Assembly (NCBI GenBank): GCA_028284545.1
Contig: JANQRN010000162.1
Coordinates: 1-32,877 of the forward strand
Reading direction: 5' to 3'
Source of the DNA: Rhodothermales bacterium
Lineage (GTDB): Bacteria > Bacteroidota > Rhodothermia > Rhodothermales > JABDKH01
Length of the DNA stretch: 32,877 nt
Shown here: piece by piece, positions 16,883 to 23,908 of the stretch
Layout of the letters: each line of letters opens with the position of its first letter
Position numbering within the stretch: position 1 is the stretch's first letter
The notes under the pieces: model-generated
What the model was told of the DNA's origin: nothing
The model's input: the letters and a program-made list of their open reading frames with translations, nothing else
Databases searched by the model: none
Made by a program: the position numbers and the translations under genes

Positions 16883-17984
16883 GCAAATCGAAATACAGCT
16901 CGTCGCATGTGCAGTCGCCGCAGCGTGCGCGATGCCGGGTGTCTTCCTGATACTGCGCAAGATGGCAATGATGAGCGACGCGATCAGCCACGCCATTCTC
17001 CCCGGAATCGTCCTTGCGTTCTTCGCCGTGGGTGAACTGCATTCGCCCTGGCTCATCGCAGGGGCTGCCGTGGCGGGCCTTGCCACCGTGGTACTTGTTG
17101 AATCGATCAGCTCAACACGCCTGGTCAAAGAGGACGCTGCGATAGGTCTTGTCTTTCCCGTGCTGTTTTCGGTCGGCGTGCTGCTTATTGCGAAGTTTGC
17201 AGGAGATATACACCTCGATACCGACGCGGTCCTTACAGGGGAGCTCGCATTTGCTCCTTTTGATCGCCTGACGATTGGCGGCGTGGACTTCGGTCCGAAG
17301 TCGCTGGTCACGATGTTGACGATCGGATTTGTGAATGCGGTGTTCATCGCGACCTTCTATAAGGAGCTGAAGCTGGCTACTTTTGACGCCGGCATGGCGG
17401 CATCGCTCGGCTTTGCACCCGTTGTGCTCCATTACGTTCTAATGGCGCTCGTCTCAATAACAGCTGTTGGTGCATTCGACGCGGTTGGCTCGATCCTCGT
17501 GGTGGCGTTTATGATTGGGCCGCCCGCCTGCGGCTATCTCCTGACCGATCGCCTCTCCACAATGATGCTGATAAGCGTTGGCTTCGGCTTACTGTCTGCC
17601 ATCTCCGGGTACTGGGTCGCCCATGCGCTCGACGCATCGATCGCGGGTTGCATGGCGAGCGCCGTCGGTGTGCTTTTTCTGGTAACGGTCGCCGTGGCTC
17701 CGGGTCGAGGTCTACTGTCTGTAGTGCGTCGACAATCGAGGCAGCGGTGGGCCTTCGCCGAGAAGATGCTGGCGATCCACCTCAAGCAACACGAAGGGCT
17801 TCCTGAAGAGGCGCGAGAGAACAGGGCAGCTCACCTGCAGGAGCACTTGCGATGGGAAGCAGAGTTCGCCCGTAGTGTCGTTCGTCGGGCGGTGGAGGAT
17901 GGGTTTGTTGAGGACGACGCAGGTTTTCTGCACCTCACAAAGGCGGGTCGCGTGCTTGCGTCAGAAACAGTGGTCGACGCGTAG
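16860..17984 (+). CDS. troD: Second metal ABC transporter permease with C-terminal winged-helix-like, His-containing domain (TroD-type)
   Basis: This 374-residue ABC-3 family permease should pair with the preceding one to form the membrane channel. Family motifs are MSDAISHAILPGIVLAF (38-54) and GSILVVAFMIGPPACGYL (210-227). The membrane part ends near residue 285 at APGRGLL. The remaining 90 residues form a predicted cytoplasmic helical domain ending in FLHLTKAGRVLASE, a wing-like end as in winged-helix repressors. It has His at 307, 311, 325 and 329, which could bind metal. The first permease's stop lies 23 bases inside this gene. A TTG start is chosen for its strong ribosome-binding site; the alternative ATG at 16872 shortens the protein by four residues. 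The operon ends here, followed by a terminator. Confidence 0.9.
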   Translation: MPYVMTPEQIEIQLVACAVAAACAMPGVFLILRKMAMMSDAISHAILPGIVLAFFAVGELHSPWLIAGAAVAGLATVVLVESISSTRLVKEDAAIGLVFPVLFSVGVLLIAKFAGDIHLDTDAVLTGELAFAPFDRLTIGGVDFGPKSLVTMLTIGFVNAVFIATFYKELKLATFDAGMAASLGFAPVVLHYVLMALVSITAVGAFDAVGSILVVAFMIGPPACGYLLTDRLSTMMLISVGFGLLSAISGYWVAHALDASIAGCMASAVGVLFLVTVAVAPGRGLLSVVRRQSRQRWAFAEKMLAIHLKQHEGLPEEARENRAAHLQEHLRWEAEFARSVVRRAVEDGFVEDDAGFLHLTKAGRVLASETVVDA

Positions 17985-17996
17985 GGGCATAAAGAA

Positions 17997-18026
17997 AGCG
18001 ACGGTGCTGTTAAGTACCGTCGCTTC
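17997..18026. terminator. Bidirectional rho-independent terminator
   Basis: A perfect 10-bp inverted repeat (AAGCGACGGT and ACCGTCGCTT) has a 10-base loop. On the plus strand it is followed by TCTTCTT, ending the tro operon. On the minus strand the same hairpin is followed by TCTTTAT, so it can also end transcripts arriving from zapA and the probable 6S RNA. Confidence 0.85.
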
Positions 18027-18044
18027 TTCTTGATCCGAAGATCA

Positions 18045-18284
18045 AACCTGCGACAACGATATGAAGAACCCCTTCATATCACAGTGGGCACCGCTCAAGT
18101 CCTTTTAACTTCCCCGGACCCCCGCTCATTGTGTTGAACACGGTGCGTGAGCACAGCGCGCAAAACACAGCGCGAAGATGTCGAGAACGCCGGAACGCTA
18201 TCGAATGGGGCCTGTTGGCCAGACCTGAAGTTTGGTTCCCTCAAGTATCGCTGTTAGGTTCTTACTTGAAGTGGCCGCAGGTTT
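18045..18284 (-). ncRNA. ssrS: Probable 6S RNA
   Basis: This gene-free stretch of about 330 bases lies immediately downstream of zapA, the usual place of 6S RNA in many bacteria. On the minus strand its ends are complementary over 9 bp (18276-18284 with 18045-18053), closing a long rod-like structure. Inside are a 5' hairpin at 18242-18268 (CAAGTA/TACTTG) and a 3' hairpin at about 18059-18080 (ATATGAA/TTCATAT). The 3' half contains GUCCGGGGAAGUUAAAAGG, which resembles the E. coli 6S segment with GUCCG and CUUAAAA. A UUCG-capped hairpin (18031-18046) follows. 6S RNA mimics an open promoter and sequesters RNA polymerase holoenzyme. Exact ends are approximate, and no covariance model was run. 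Confidence 0.62.
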
Positions 18285-18312
18285 TCGTTGCACGACTCAG
18301 TGTCGCGTTTGT

Positions 18313-18618
18313 TCAACTGAGCTGTGCTTTTTTCAGGGCGCCCTGAAGGACGCGATTCATTTCTTGTACTTCGTCCTCAACCGATTCTGAAACTGCGTTG
18401 TGCTTGTCGCGAAGTGTCAAAAGCTCTTCCGTAATCGACAACGCGGCGATGACTGCAGACGTTAGCTCGGGTTGCTCTGGATGCGTCTTTCGAAACGCCT
18501 CAATCCGTGTGTTAAGGTAGGCGGCCATTTCAAGTGTCGCCTCACTGTCTTCGTCGACGACACGCAACGGGTAGTCGCGATCGAGAATCCGAACCTTGAT
18601 TGATCGTTCGACCTGCAT
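18313..18618 (-). CDS. zapA: Cell division protein ZapA
   Basis: This 101-residue protein has a ZapA N-terminal globular part (SIKVRILDRDYPLRV at 6-20, then EMAAYLNTRIEAFRK) and a C-terminal coiled coil from about residue 55 (SITEELLTLRDKHN onward). ZapA cross-links FtsZ filaments at the division site. The length is typical. It starts 2 bases after the stop of the upstream coiled-coil gene and is the last protein gene before the probable 6S RNA. Confidence 0.93.
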   Translation of the reverse strand: MQVERSIKVRILDRDYPLRVVDEDSEATLEMAAYLNTRIEAFRKTHPEQPELTSAVIAALSITEELLTLRDKHNAVSESVEDEVQEMNRVLQGALKKAQLS

Positions 18619-18620
18619 GG

Positions 18621-18872
18621 TTATCCGACTGGTTCCTGAAGGTGCCGATCAATAATAGCAATGTATCGCTCAAGTCGCTCTCTCAGAACGTCCCTGTCCT
18701 CCGAGAAGTTGATCGTCGCGCCGTCGGCCATATCATCTGGTGATGTTTTTGACCACAGCGTACGCAGCGATTCAGACAGCTGCGTGTTTTCGGCGTGAAG
18801 CCGACGGATCTCCTTTGCCGCCTGGTTGACGTTTTCCTTCAGGATGGCAAGCGAGGGCGATGTTGTAGCCAT
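18621..18872 (-). CDS. Small coiled-coil protein upstream of zapA (ZapB-like position)
   Basis: This 83-residue protein is predicted to be mostly helical. The central stretch LKENVNQAAKEIRRLHAENTQ has heptad-like spacing of hydrophobic residues, and the C-terminus RERLERYIAIIDRHL is a second amphipathic helix. It has no signal or membrane segment. The start is taken at MATTSPSLAIL; the frame continues 19 codons upward into unconserved-looking sequence. Being directly before zapA suggests a cell-division partner, as with small coiled-coil genes in this position in Bacteroidota, but the sequence itself is not diagnostic. Confidence 0.7.
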   Translation of the reverse strand: MATTSPSLAILKENVNQAAKEIRRLHAENTQLSESLRTLWSKTSPDDMADGATINFSEDRDVLRERLERYIAIIDRHLQEPVG

Positions 18873-18938
18873 GACGCTTGTGCGGAAACTGCTGTTATTG
18901 TGTGGCTTATTTCGCGACGCGAATTTCAATATACAATC

Positions 18939-21410
18939 CTATGCGCGAAGTTCACCAGCGTGTCGTTTCTGCAGCGCGGAAACGACATTGGCGACCGCAG
19001 CATCTACCTCGCCATCAGTCAGCGTGCGGTCAGACCCGAAACGCATCGAGATTGCCACGCTCTTTTGTCCCGAAGGAATTCCCTTACCCTCATACACGTC
19101 AAAAATCTCGGCGCCTCGCATGAGCTTCCCGCCCGCGTTTAGCGTGGTCTTCAGCAAATGACCCGCGCTGGTCTCTTTCGATACAACCACAGCGAGGTCG
19201 CGCTCGACAACCGGGTGACGCGAGGTAGCCTGATACTGCACGCGCTCACGCGAGCGGCTGGCGATGATCGCCGACAGGTCCAGCTCGGCGCAGTTCACGG
19301 GCGCATTGACTCCGAACTCGTTTGCGATCTCAGCCGACAGTTGCCCAACAAAGCCGACGTTGTTGCCGTCAAGTACAATCATCTGTCCGGCTTCGAACAG
19401 CTTGGTATCTGGCAGCGTGTCGCTAAACGCAATGTCGATGCGAAGCTTGCGCGCTATCGATTGTACAGCTCCTTTGACGTCGTAGTAGTCGTAGTTGTCT
19501 GGTGCATCGTCGAAAGAGCGTCGGCGCTTCGGGCCGGCCGCCACGAGAAGTAAGTCCGTGCGCTCCGAGTAGCCAGCGACGGCGCCGCTGGTGTCTTGTG
19601 GATTCGTGGCAAACACGTTCCCAGTCTCAAAGAACCTCAGTAGGTCCTGCCCACGGTTCGCATTGAACTGCAGCACGGGAAGCGCACCAGCAAGGAGCGA
19701 CGGTCGAAGCGTCGTCATTTCGCTGGTTATCGCATTTACGGTTACTACGGGCTTGCCGAGCAGTCCAGTAAGCTCGGACGCCTGAAACCGCCCGGCGGTG
19801 TCTTCCGAGATAAGACTATTCGTGAAGATCTCTCTGTAGCCGGCGCCGACGAGGACGGAGTGGAGGGCGTCCATTGTTTGGTCCTCGAGGCGCTCCTCGG
19901 GCGCGAAGTTGGGCACGCGCGTCGCCTCTGGCATGGGAAAGGATGCGTATCCGCGGAGGCGGGCGACCTCCTCGATGATGTCGATCTCTCGTTCCACGTC
20001 AGGCCGAAAAGTTGGGACCGCGCACGCAATCACACCAGGGTCGTCTGTGACTGAAATGCCAAACCCGATCGCCGTCAAGAGCTCGGACACCTCGTTGTGC
20101 GGGAGTGCGAGTCCGAGGTGGCGCTCAATCTGCGATAGGCGCAGGGTCACCGTGCGTCGGGTATCGGGTTCGCCAACGTGGATCATTCCGTCCACAAGAA
20201 CACCGCCGCCCGTCTCCGCAATAAGTTCTCCCGCACGCGCCACGGCCCGCGCCTGACCTGCGCTGTCGACGCCGCGTTCAAACCGGTAGGAGGCGTCGGT
20301 CTGCAGTCCAAGCTGCTTCGACGTGCGACGGATCATCGCGGGGTTCCAGTATGCACCCTCAACGAGTACGCGCGTGGTATCATCAGAGACTTCGGTGTTC
20401 ATGCCTCCCATCACGCCACCGATGCCAATCTCGCGTTCGCCGTCCCAGACCATCATCGTGCCGACCGGGACAGTGCGCTCCTTCTCGTCGAGCGTTACGA
20501 AGCGCGTTTCCGATTTGCTTTCACGCACTACGATCTGCTCTCCTACAAGCTTGTCCAGGTCATACGCGTGCAGCGGTTGCCCGAGTTCAAGCATGACGTA
20601 GTTCGTGATGTCGACGACGTTGTTGCGGGGCCGGAGTCCGACGGCCCGCAGTCTCGCCTGCATCCATTTGGGTGATTCAACTACGTTCACTCCTTCAACG
20701 ACCATTGCCGCAAACCGGGGGCATCCGTTCGGCGCCTCAACGACAACGGACACGCGTTCTTCCACCGACCCGGCTTGCGACGGCGGTACTGGCTGCGGCG
20801 TTCGCAACTCGGCCTTGGTCAGCGCAGCAACGTCTCGCGCTACCCCGACGTGACTGGTCGCGTCCGGGCGGTTTGGCGTAATGGCAATGTCGAGCACGAC
20901 ATCCCCAACTGGTTGTCCAGACTGTACGAGTACGTCCCGGACGGGGGCGCCGACAGGTGCATCCGCTTGCAGAACGAGGATGCCGTCGTGATCCTCGCCT
21001 ACCCCAAGCTCATCCTCGGCGCAAATCATACCCTCGGAGTATTCGCCGCGGATTTTGGAGCGCTTGATCTTGAGCGCAACTGCTCTGCCCGGTTGCTTTT
21101 GGTCGGGCACCGTTATGGTCGACCCGATGGTCGCAACCGCGACCTTCTGTCCGGCCGAAACGTTCGGGGCCCCGCAGACGATCTGGAGCGGCTCCGGATT
21201 GCCGACATCAACTTTACAAAGAGAGAGCCTGTCAGCATTCGGGTGTCGACCGGCCTCTATGACGCTGCCCACGACAACGCCGTCGAGCGTTCCTCCGATC
21301 CGCTCAACCGATTCCACCTCAAGCCCCGCCATGGTTAGCAGGTCAGCGAGCGCACTCGGATCGCTGTTGACTTCGACGTGCTCGCTGAGCCAGTCAAGAC
21401 TGATTTTCAT
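18939..21410 (-). CDS. pheT: Phenylalanyl-tRNA synthetase beta subunit
   Basis: This 823-residue subunit belongs to the heterotetrameric PheRS that charges tRNA-Phe. Domains in order are: the N-terminal MKISLDWLSEHVE region, an EMAP/OB tRNA-binding domain (about 43-150, with GSVIEAGRHPNADRLSLCKVDVG), the B3/4 editing domain (about 215-390), the B5 domain (about 400-475), the catalytic-like domain (about 480-690), and a C-terminal ferredoxin-fold anticodon-binding domain (about 728-822, with SRHPVVERDLAVVV and MRFGSDRTLTDGEV). The length is normal. It lies 22 bases after pheS, with the small coiled-coil gene and zapA following on the same strand. Confidence 0.97.
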   Translation of the reverse strand: MKISLDWLSEHVEVNSDPSALADLLTMAGLEVESVERIGGTLDGVVVGSVIEAGRHPNADRLSLCKVDVGNPEPLQIVCGAPNVSAGQKVAVATIGSTITVPDQKQPGRAVALKIKRSKIRGEYSEGMICAEDELGVGEDHDGILVLQADAPVGAPVRDVLVQSGQPVGDVVLDIAITPNRPDATSHVGVARDVAALTKAELRTPQPVPPSQAGSVEERVSVVVEAPNGCPRFAAMVVEGVNVVESPKWMQARLRAVGLRPRNNVVDITNYVMLELGQPLHAYDLDKLVGEQIVVRESKSETRFVTLDEKERTVPVGTMMVWDGEREIGIGGVMGGMNTEVSDDTTRVLVEGAYWNPAMIRRTSKQLGLQTDASYRFERGVDSAGQARAVARAGELIAETGGGVLVDGMIHVGEPDTRRTVTLRLSQIERHLGLALPHNEVSELLTAIGFGISVTDDPGVIACAVPTFRPDVEREIDIIEEVARLRGYASFPMPEATRVPNFAPEERLEDQTMDALHSVLVGAGYREIFTNSLISEDTAGRFQASELTGLLGKPVVTVNAITSEMTTLRPSLLAGALPVLQFNANRGQDLLRFFETGNVFATNPQDTSGAVAGYSERTDLLLVAAGPKRRRSFDDAPDNYDYYDVKGAVQSIARKLRIDIAFSDTLPDTKLFEAGQMIVLDGNNVGFVGQLSAEIANEFGVNAPVNCAELDLSAIIASRSRERVQYQATSRHPVVERDLAVVVSKETSAGHLLKTTLNAGGKLMRGAEIFDVYEGKGIPSGQKSVAISMRFGSDRTLTDGEVDAAVANVVSALQKRHAGELRA

Positions 21411-21432
21411 AGTGCCTGTCTGTTATTCCTGA

Positions 21433-22458
21433 CTAGAACTGATCCAGAAATCTGACGTCGTTCTCGTACAGGACTCTGATGTCGTCAATACCGTACCGAA
21501 GCATTGCGATTCGTTCGATGCCCATACCGAACGCGTATCCGGAATAGACTTCGGGGTCGATGTCGACGGCGCGCAGGACGTTCGGATCAACCATGCCGCA
21601 GCCAAGGATTTCCAGCCAGCGGCCACCGCCAGGATGATCCGGGTTCGCGAACCAGATGTCGACTTCCGCGCTCGGTTCCGTAAACGGGAAGTAGTTGGGT
21701 CGAAACCGCATTCGGACGTCTGATCCGAAAATGGCACGCGAGAACGTCCGCAGTATGTAGTGCAGGTCGCCGAGCGTTACCTGCGTGTCGACGTACAGTC
21801 CTTCGACTTGGTGGAAGAGGCAATACGACTTGTAGGTAATCGCCTCGTTTCGATAGACACGGCCAGGGACCACGACGCGCACGGGTGGAGGCTGGTTCTT
21901 GAGAATCCTGATCTGCGCTGGTGAGGTGTGCGTGCGGAGCAACACGCCGGAATCACCGTCGTCAGACGGCGAGACAAACAGGGTGTCCTGCATGTCGCGC
22001 GCCGGATGATTCGACGGAAAGTTCAGCGCAGTGAAGTTATGCCATTCGTCTTCGAGCTCTGGGCCCTCCGCCACGTGGAAGCCGTAGCGTTCGAAGATCC
22101 GGAGGATGGCGTTGCGGGTCTGGGTAATCGGGTGAAGCGACCCGACGAGGGGCTCGCGCCCCGGCAGCGTGACGTCGAACTTCGCCGCGCCAGGCGCCGC
22201 CTCCGCTGCCTTCTTCGCTGCGGCGACGCGGGACTCTGCCAGCTTCTTGAGGGCGTTGACGGACTGACCAAAATCGCGCCGTTGCCCGGGGGCGACTTCG
22301 GGGATGCGCTTCATCAGGTCATTGATCAGCCCACGCTTCTGTCCAAGGTACTTGATGCGGAACGTCTCGGCCGCATCGGGCGAGCCAATATCTGCTGATT
22401 CGATTTCCGTTCGCAGCTCGCGAACCACGTCGTCTATCTCTGCCATTTGCGGATGCAT
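21433..22458 (-). CDS. pheS: Phenylalanyl-tRNA synthetase alpha subunit
   Basis: This 341-residue class II catalytic subunit has an N-terminal coiled coil (about 1-90) and the active-site region with HTSP (177-180), motif 2 FHQVEGLYVD (215-224) and motif 3 GMGIERIAMLRYGIDDIR (311-328). It forms the PheRS tetramer with PheT. The start is the ATG at 22458; an ATG four codons later is also possible. It is separated from rplT by a strong hairpin plus T-run, so its expression depends either on read-through or on a promoter in the 69-base gap; E. coli controls pheST by attenuation at the same place. Confidence 0.97.
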   Translation of the reverse strand: MHPQMAEIDDVVRELRTEIESADIGSPDAAETFRIKYLGQKRGLINDLMKRIPEVAPGQRRDFGQSVNALKKLAESRVAAAKKAAEAAPGAAKFDVTLPGREPLVGSLHPITQTRNAILRIFERYGFHVAEGPELEDEWHNFTALNFPSNHPARDMQDTLFVSPSDDGDSGVLLRTHTSPAQIRILKNQPPPVRVVVPGRVYRNEAITYKSYCLFHQVEGLYVDTQVTLGDLHYILRTFSRAIFGSDVRMRFRPNYFPFTEPSAEVDIWFANPDHPGGGRWLEILGCGMVDPNVLRAVDIDPEVYSGYAFGMGIERIAMLRYGIDDIRVLYENDVRFLDQF

Positions 22459-22471
22459 CGCGTGCTAGGGT

Positions 22472-22504
22472 AAAAAAAATCCCGCTCGACCGAAGGCGAG
22501 CGGG
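22472..22504 (-). terminator. Rho-independent terminator between rplT and pheS
   Basis: On the minus strand CCCGCTCG and CGAGCGGG form an 8-bp stem (22497-22504 with 22481-22488) closed by a UUCG-type loop, directly followed by a run of eight T. It lies 24 bases after rplT and 13 bases before the pheS start. It either ends the infC-rpmI-rplT transcript or acts as an attenuator for pheST. Confidence 0.9.
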
Positions 22505-22527
22505 ACAATTTCGAGGCGCAACGCCGA

Positions 22528-22875
22528 CTACGAGTTTACGTGTTCGACAACCTTCGCAAAAGCCTTGGGGTCATTCATGGCCAGGTCGGCCAGGACCTTC
22601 CGATTCAGCTCGATGTCTGAACGGTTCAGTTGGCCAATGAATCTGGAGTAGCTCATGCCGTTGATGCGTGCGCCGGCGTTGATGCGTGTGATCCAGAGAC
22701 GGCGGAACTGACGCTTGCGCTGACGTCTGTCGCGATAAGCGTACGACATTGCTCGGTCGACCGTGTGCTTGGCGACCGTGTAGATTTTGGATCGTCGCCC
22801 CCAGTATCCCTTAGCGGCGGCCAGCACGTTCTTGCGGCGGCGGCGGGAGGCGACTCTGTTCGTTGCGCGTGGCAT
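22528..22875 (-). CDS. rplT: Ribosomal protein L20
   Basis: This 115-residue L20 of the large ribosomal subunit binds 23S rRNA and is needed early in assembly. The very basic N-terminal extension ([20 protein letters not shown]) and the core [19 protein letters not shown] are unmistakable. In many bacteria L20 represses its own operon by binding the leader. It follows rpmI after an unusual 87-base gap with tandem repeats and is followed by a terminator. Confidence 0.98.
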   Translation of the reverse strand: MPRATNRVASRRRRKNVLAAAKGYWGRRSKIYTVAKHTVDRAMSYAYRDRRQRKRQFRRLWITRINAGARINGMSYSRFIGQLNRSDIELNRKVLADLAMNDPKAFAKVVEHVNS

Positions 22876-22884
22876 TACTTACAG

Positions 22885-22940
22885 GCAGGTTATTCGTTTT
22901 CTGCAGGTTGTTCGTTCTTCTGCAGGTTGTTCGAATTCGG
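22885..22940 (-). repeat. Three tandem 18-19 bp repeats between rpmI and rplT
   Basis: Three direct copies of a unit beginning GCAGGTT(A/G)TTCG start at 22885, 22903 and 22922, with a degenerate fourth (GGTTGCTCG) after 22940. They fill the untranslated gap between two ribosomal protein genes. On the minus-strand mRNA they read as repeated CGAA(C/T)AACCTGC, just before the rplT start. No hairpin explains them; the function is unknown. Confidence 0.75.
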
Positions 22941-22962
22941 AGGGTTGCTCGAGTCCGAACGG

Positions 22963-23157
22963 CTACATGTTTAGGAGCTTCTTCATGCGCGGCTCATCGG
23001 CGGTATCGACAAGCGTGCCGGCCCGAAGATTGCGCTTGCGCTTCTGCGATTTCTTGGTCAGGATGTGACTAGTGAACGCCTTCTTGCGGCGGAGGCGACC
23101 TGTTCCGGTCAGCCTGAACCGCTTCTTCGCGCCACTATTGGACTTCATCTTCGGCAT
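22963..23157 (-). CDS. rpmI: Ribosomal protein L35
   Basis: This 64-residue, highly basic L35 of the large ribosomal subunit begins [20 protein letters not shown] and contains [12 protein letters not shown], both standard for the family. It is the second gene of the infC-rpmI-rplT operon. In the 85-base gap to infC a 6-bp GC-rich hairpin (23184-23201) could form on the mRNA just upstream of the start; whether it takes part in L20 autoregulation cannot be told. Confidence 0.97.
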   Translation of the reverse strand: MPKMKSNSGAKKRFRLTGTGRLRRKKAFTSHILTKKSQKRKRNLRAGTLVDTADEPRMKKLLNM

Positions 23158-23242
23158 CGCCCGGGGAATCTGGGTTCATGATCGCCGGGTCAGATCCCGG
23201 CCGAGCCCGATAAAATACGGCCCCGCACCCGGCCAAACAATA

Positions 23243-23791
23243 TCAGCCCTTCTTCTTGAGCGGTGCTAGAATCACTGCCATGCGGCGTCCCTCCATCCGG
23301 GGGGCCTGGTCCACCTTGGCGATATCCGAAAGCGCCTCGACGAAGCGATCTAGGATGTCCTTGCCGTGGTCTTTGTAAATGATGTCCCGACCACGAAACT
23401 GGACATATGCGCGCACCTTATCTCCATGCTCCAGGAATTCCCGAGCATGCTTCGTTTTGAAGTCGAAGTCGTGGGTGTCGGTGTGGGGCCGAAATCGCAC
23501 TTCCTTCAACTGGATGGAGTGCGACTTCTTGCGCTGTTCCTTTTCCCTCTTCTGCTGCTCGTACCGGTACTTGCCGTAGTCAATGATCTTGCAGACCGGA
23601 GGATCGGCGTTTGGTGAAATCTCGACGAGATCGAGCTGTCGCTCCTGTGCCAGCGCAAGTGCGTCGGCTATGGAATAAATCCCGTGTGCTCCCTCTGTGT
23701 CCACTACCCGAACCGTTTCGGCCCGGATATCTGAATTGACGTTGACGCGATTCGTTGGTGCTGCGGTGAAGCGCCGCCGGTGCTGTGCCAT
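23243..23791 (-). CDS. infC: Translation initiation factor IF-3
   Basis: This 182-residue IF-3 binds the 30S subunit and checks initiator tRNA pairing. The N-terminal domain has RVNVNSDIRAETVRVV and DLVEISPNADPPVCKIIDYGKYRYEQQK (about 15-82), then a basic linker and the C-terminal domain with KEVRFRPHTDTHDF (96-109) and VDQAPRMEGRRM (160-171). The start is the ATG at 23791; the frame continues 21 codons upward, but the conserved fold starts here. Many infC genes use a rare AUU-type start for autocontrol; here an ordinary ATG gives a full-length protein. It lies 117 bases after thrS, as in the classical thrS-infC order. Confidence 0.96.
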   Translation of the reverse strand: MAQHRRRFTAAPTNRVNVNSDIRAETVRVVDTEGAHGIYSIADALALAQERQLDLVEISPNADPPVCKIIDYGKYRYEQQKREKEQRKKSHSIQLKEVRFRPHTDTHDFDFKTKHAREFLEHGDKVRAYVQFRGRDIIYKDHGKDILDRFVEALSDIAKVDQAPRMEGRRMAVILAPLKKKG

Positions 23792-23908
23792 GCAGTGTTG
23801 TTTGTTGGTACGACTTACGAAAGGTTGGTTGGTGGTATGGTGTCGAAAGACCACTCAGATCCTTCGATTTTAGGAAAATCTTATGTAATCGGGTGGCAAA
23901 GGTTTCGT

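Noticed and set aside
23184-23201. GC-rich hairpin between infC and rpmI as an L20 autoregulatory site
   Set aside because: The 6-bp stem alone is not the pseudoknot or rRNA-mimic structure known for L20 control; mentioned only under rpmI.
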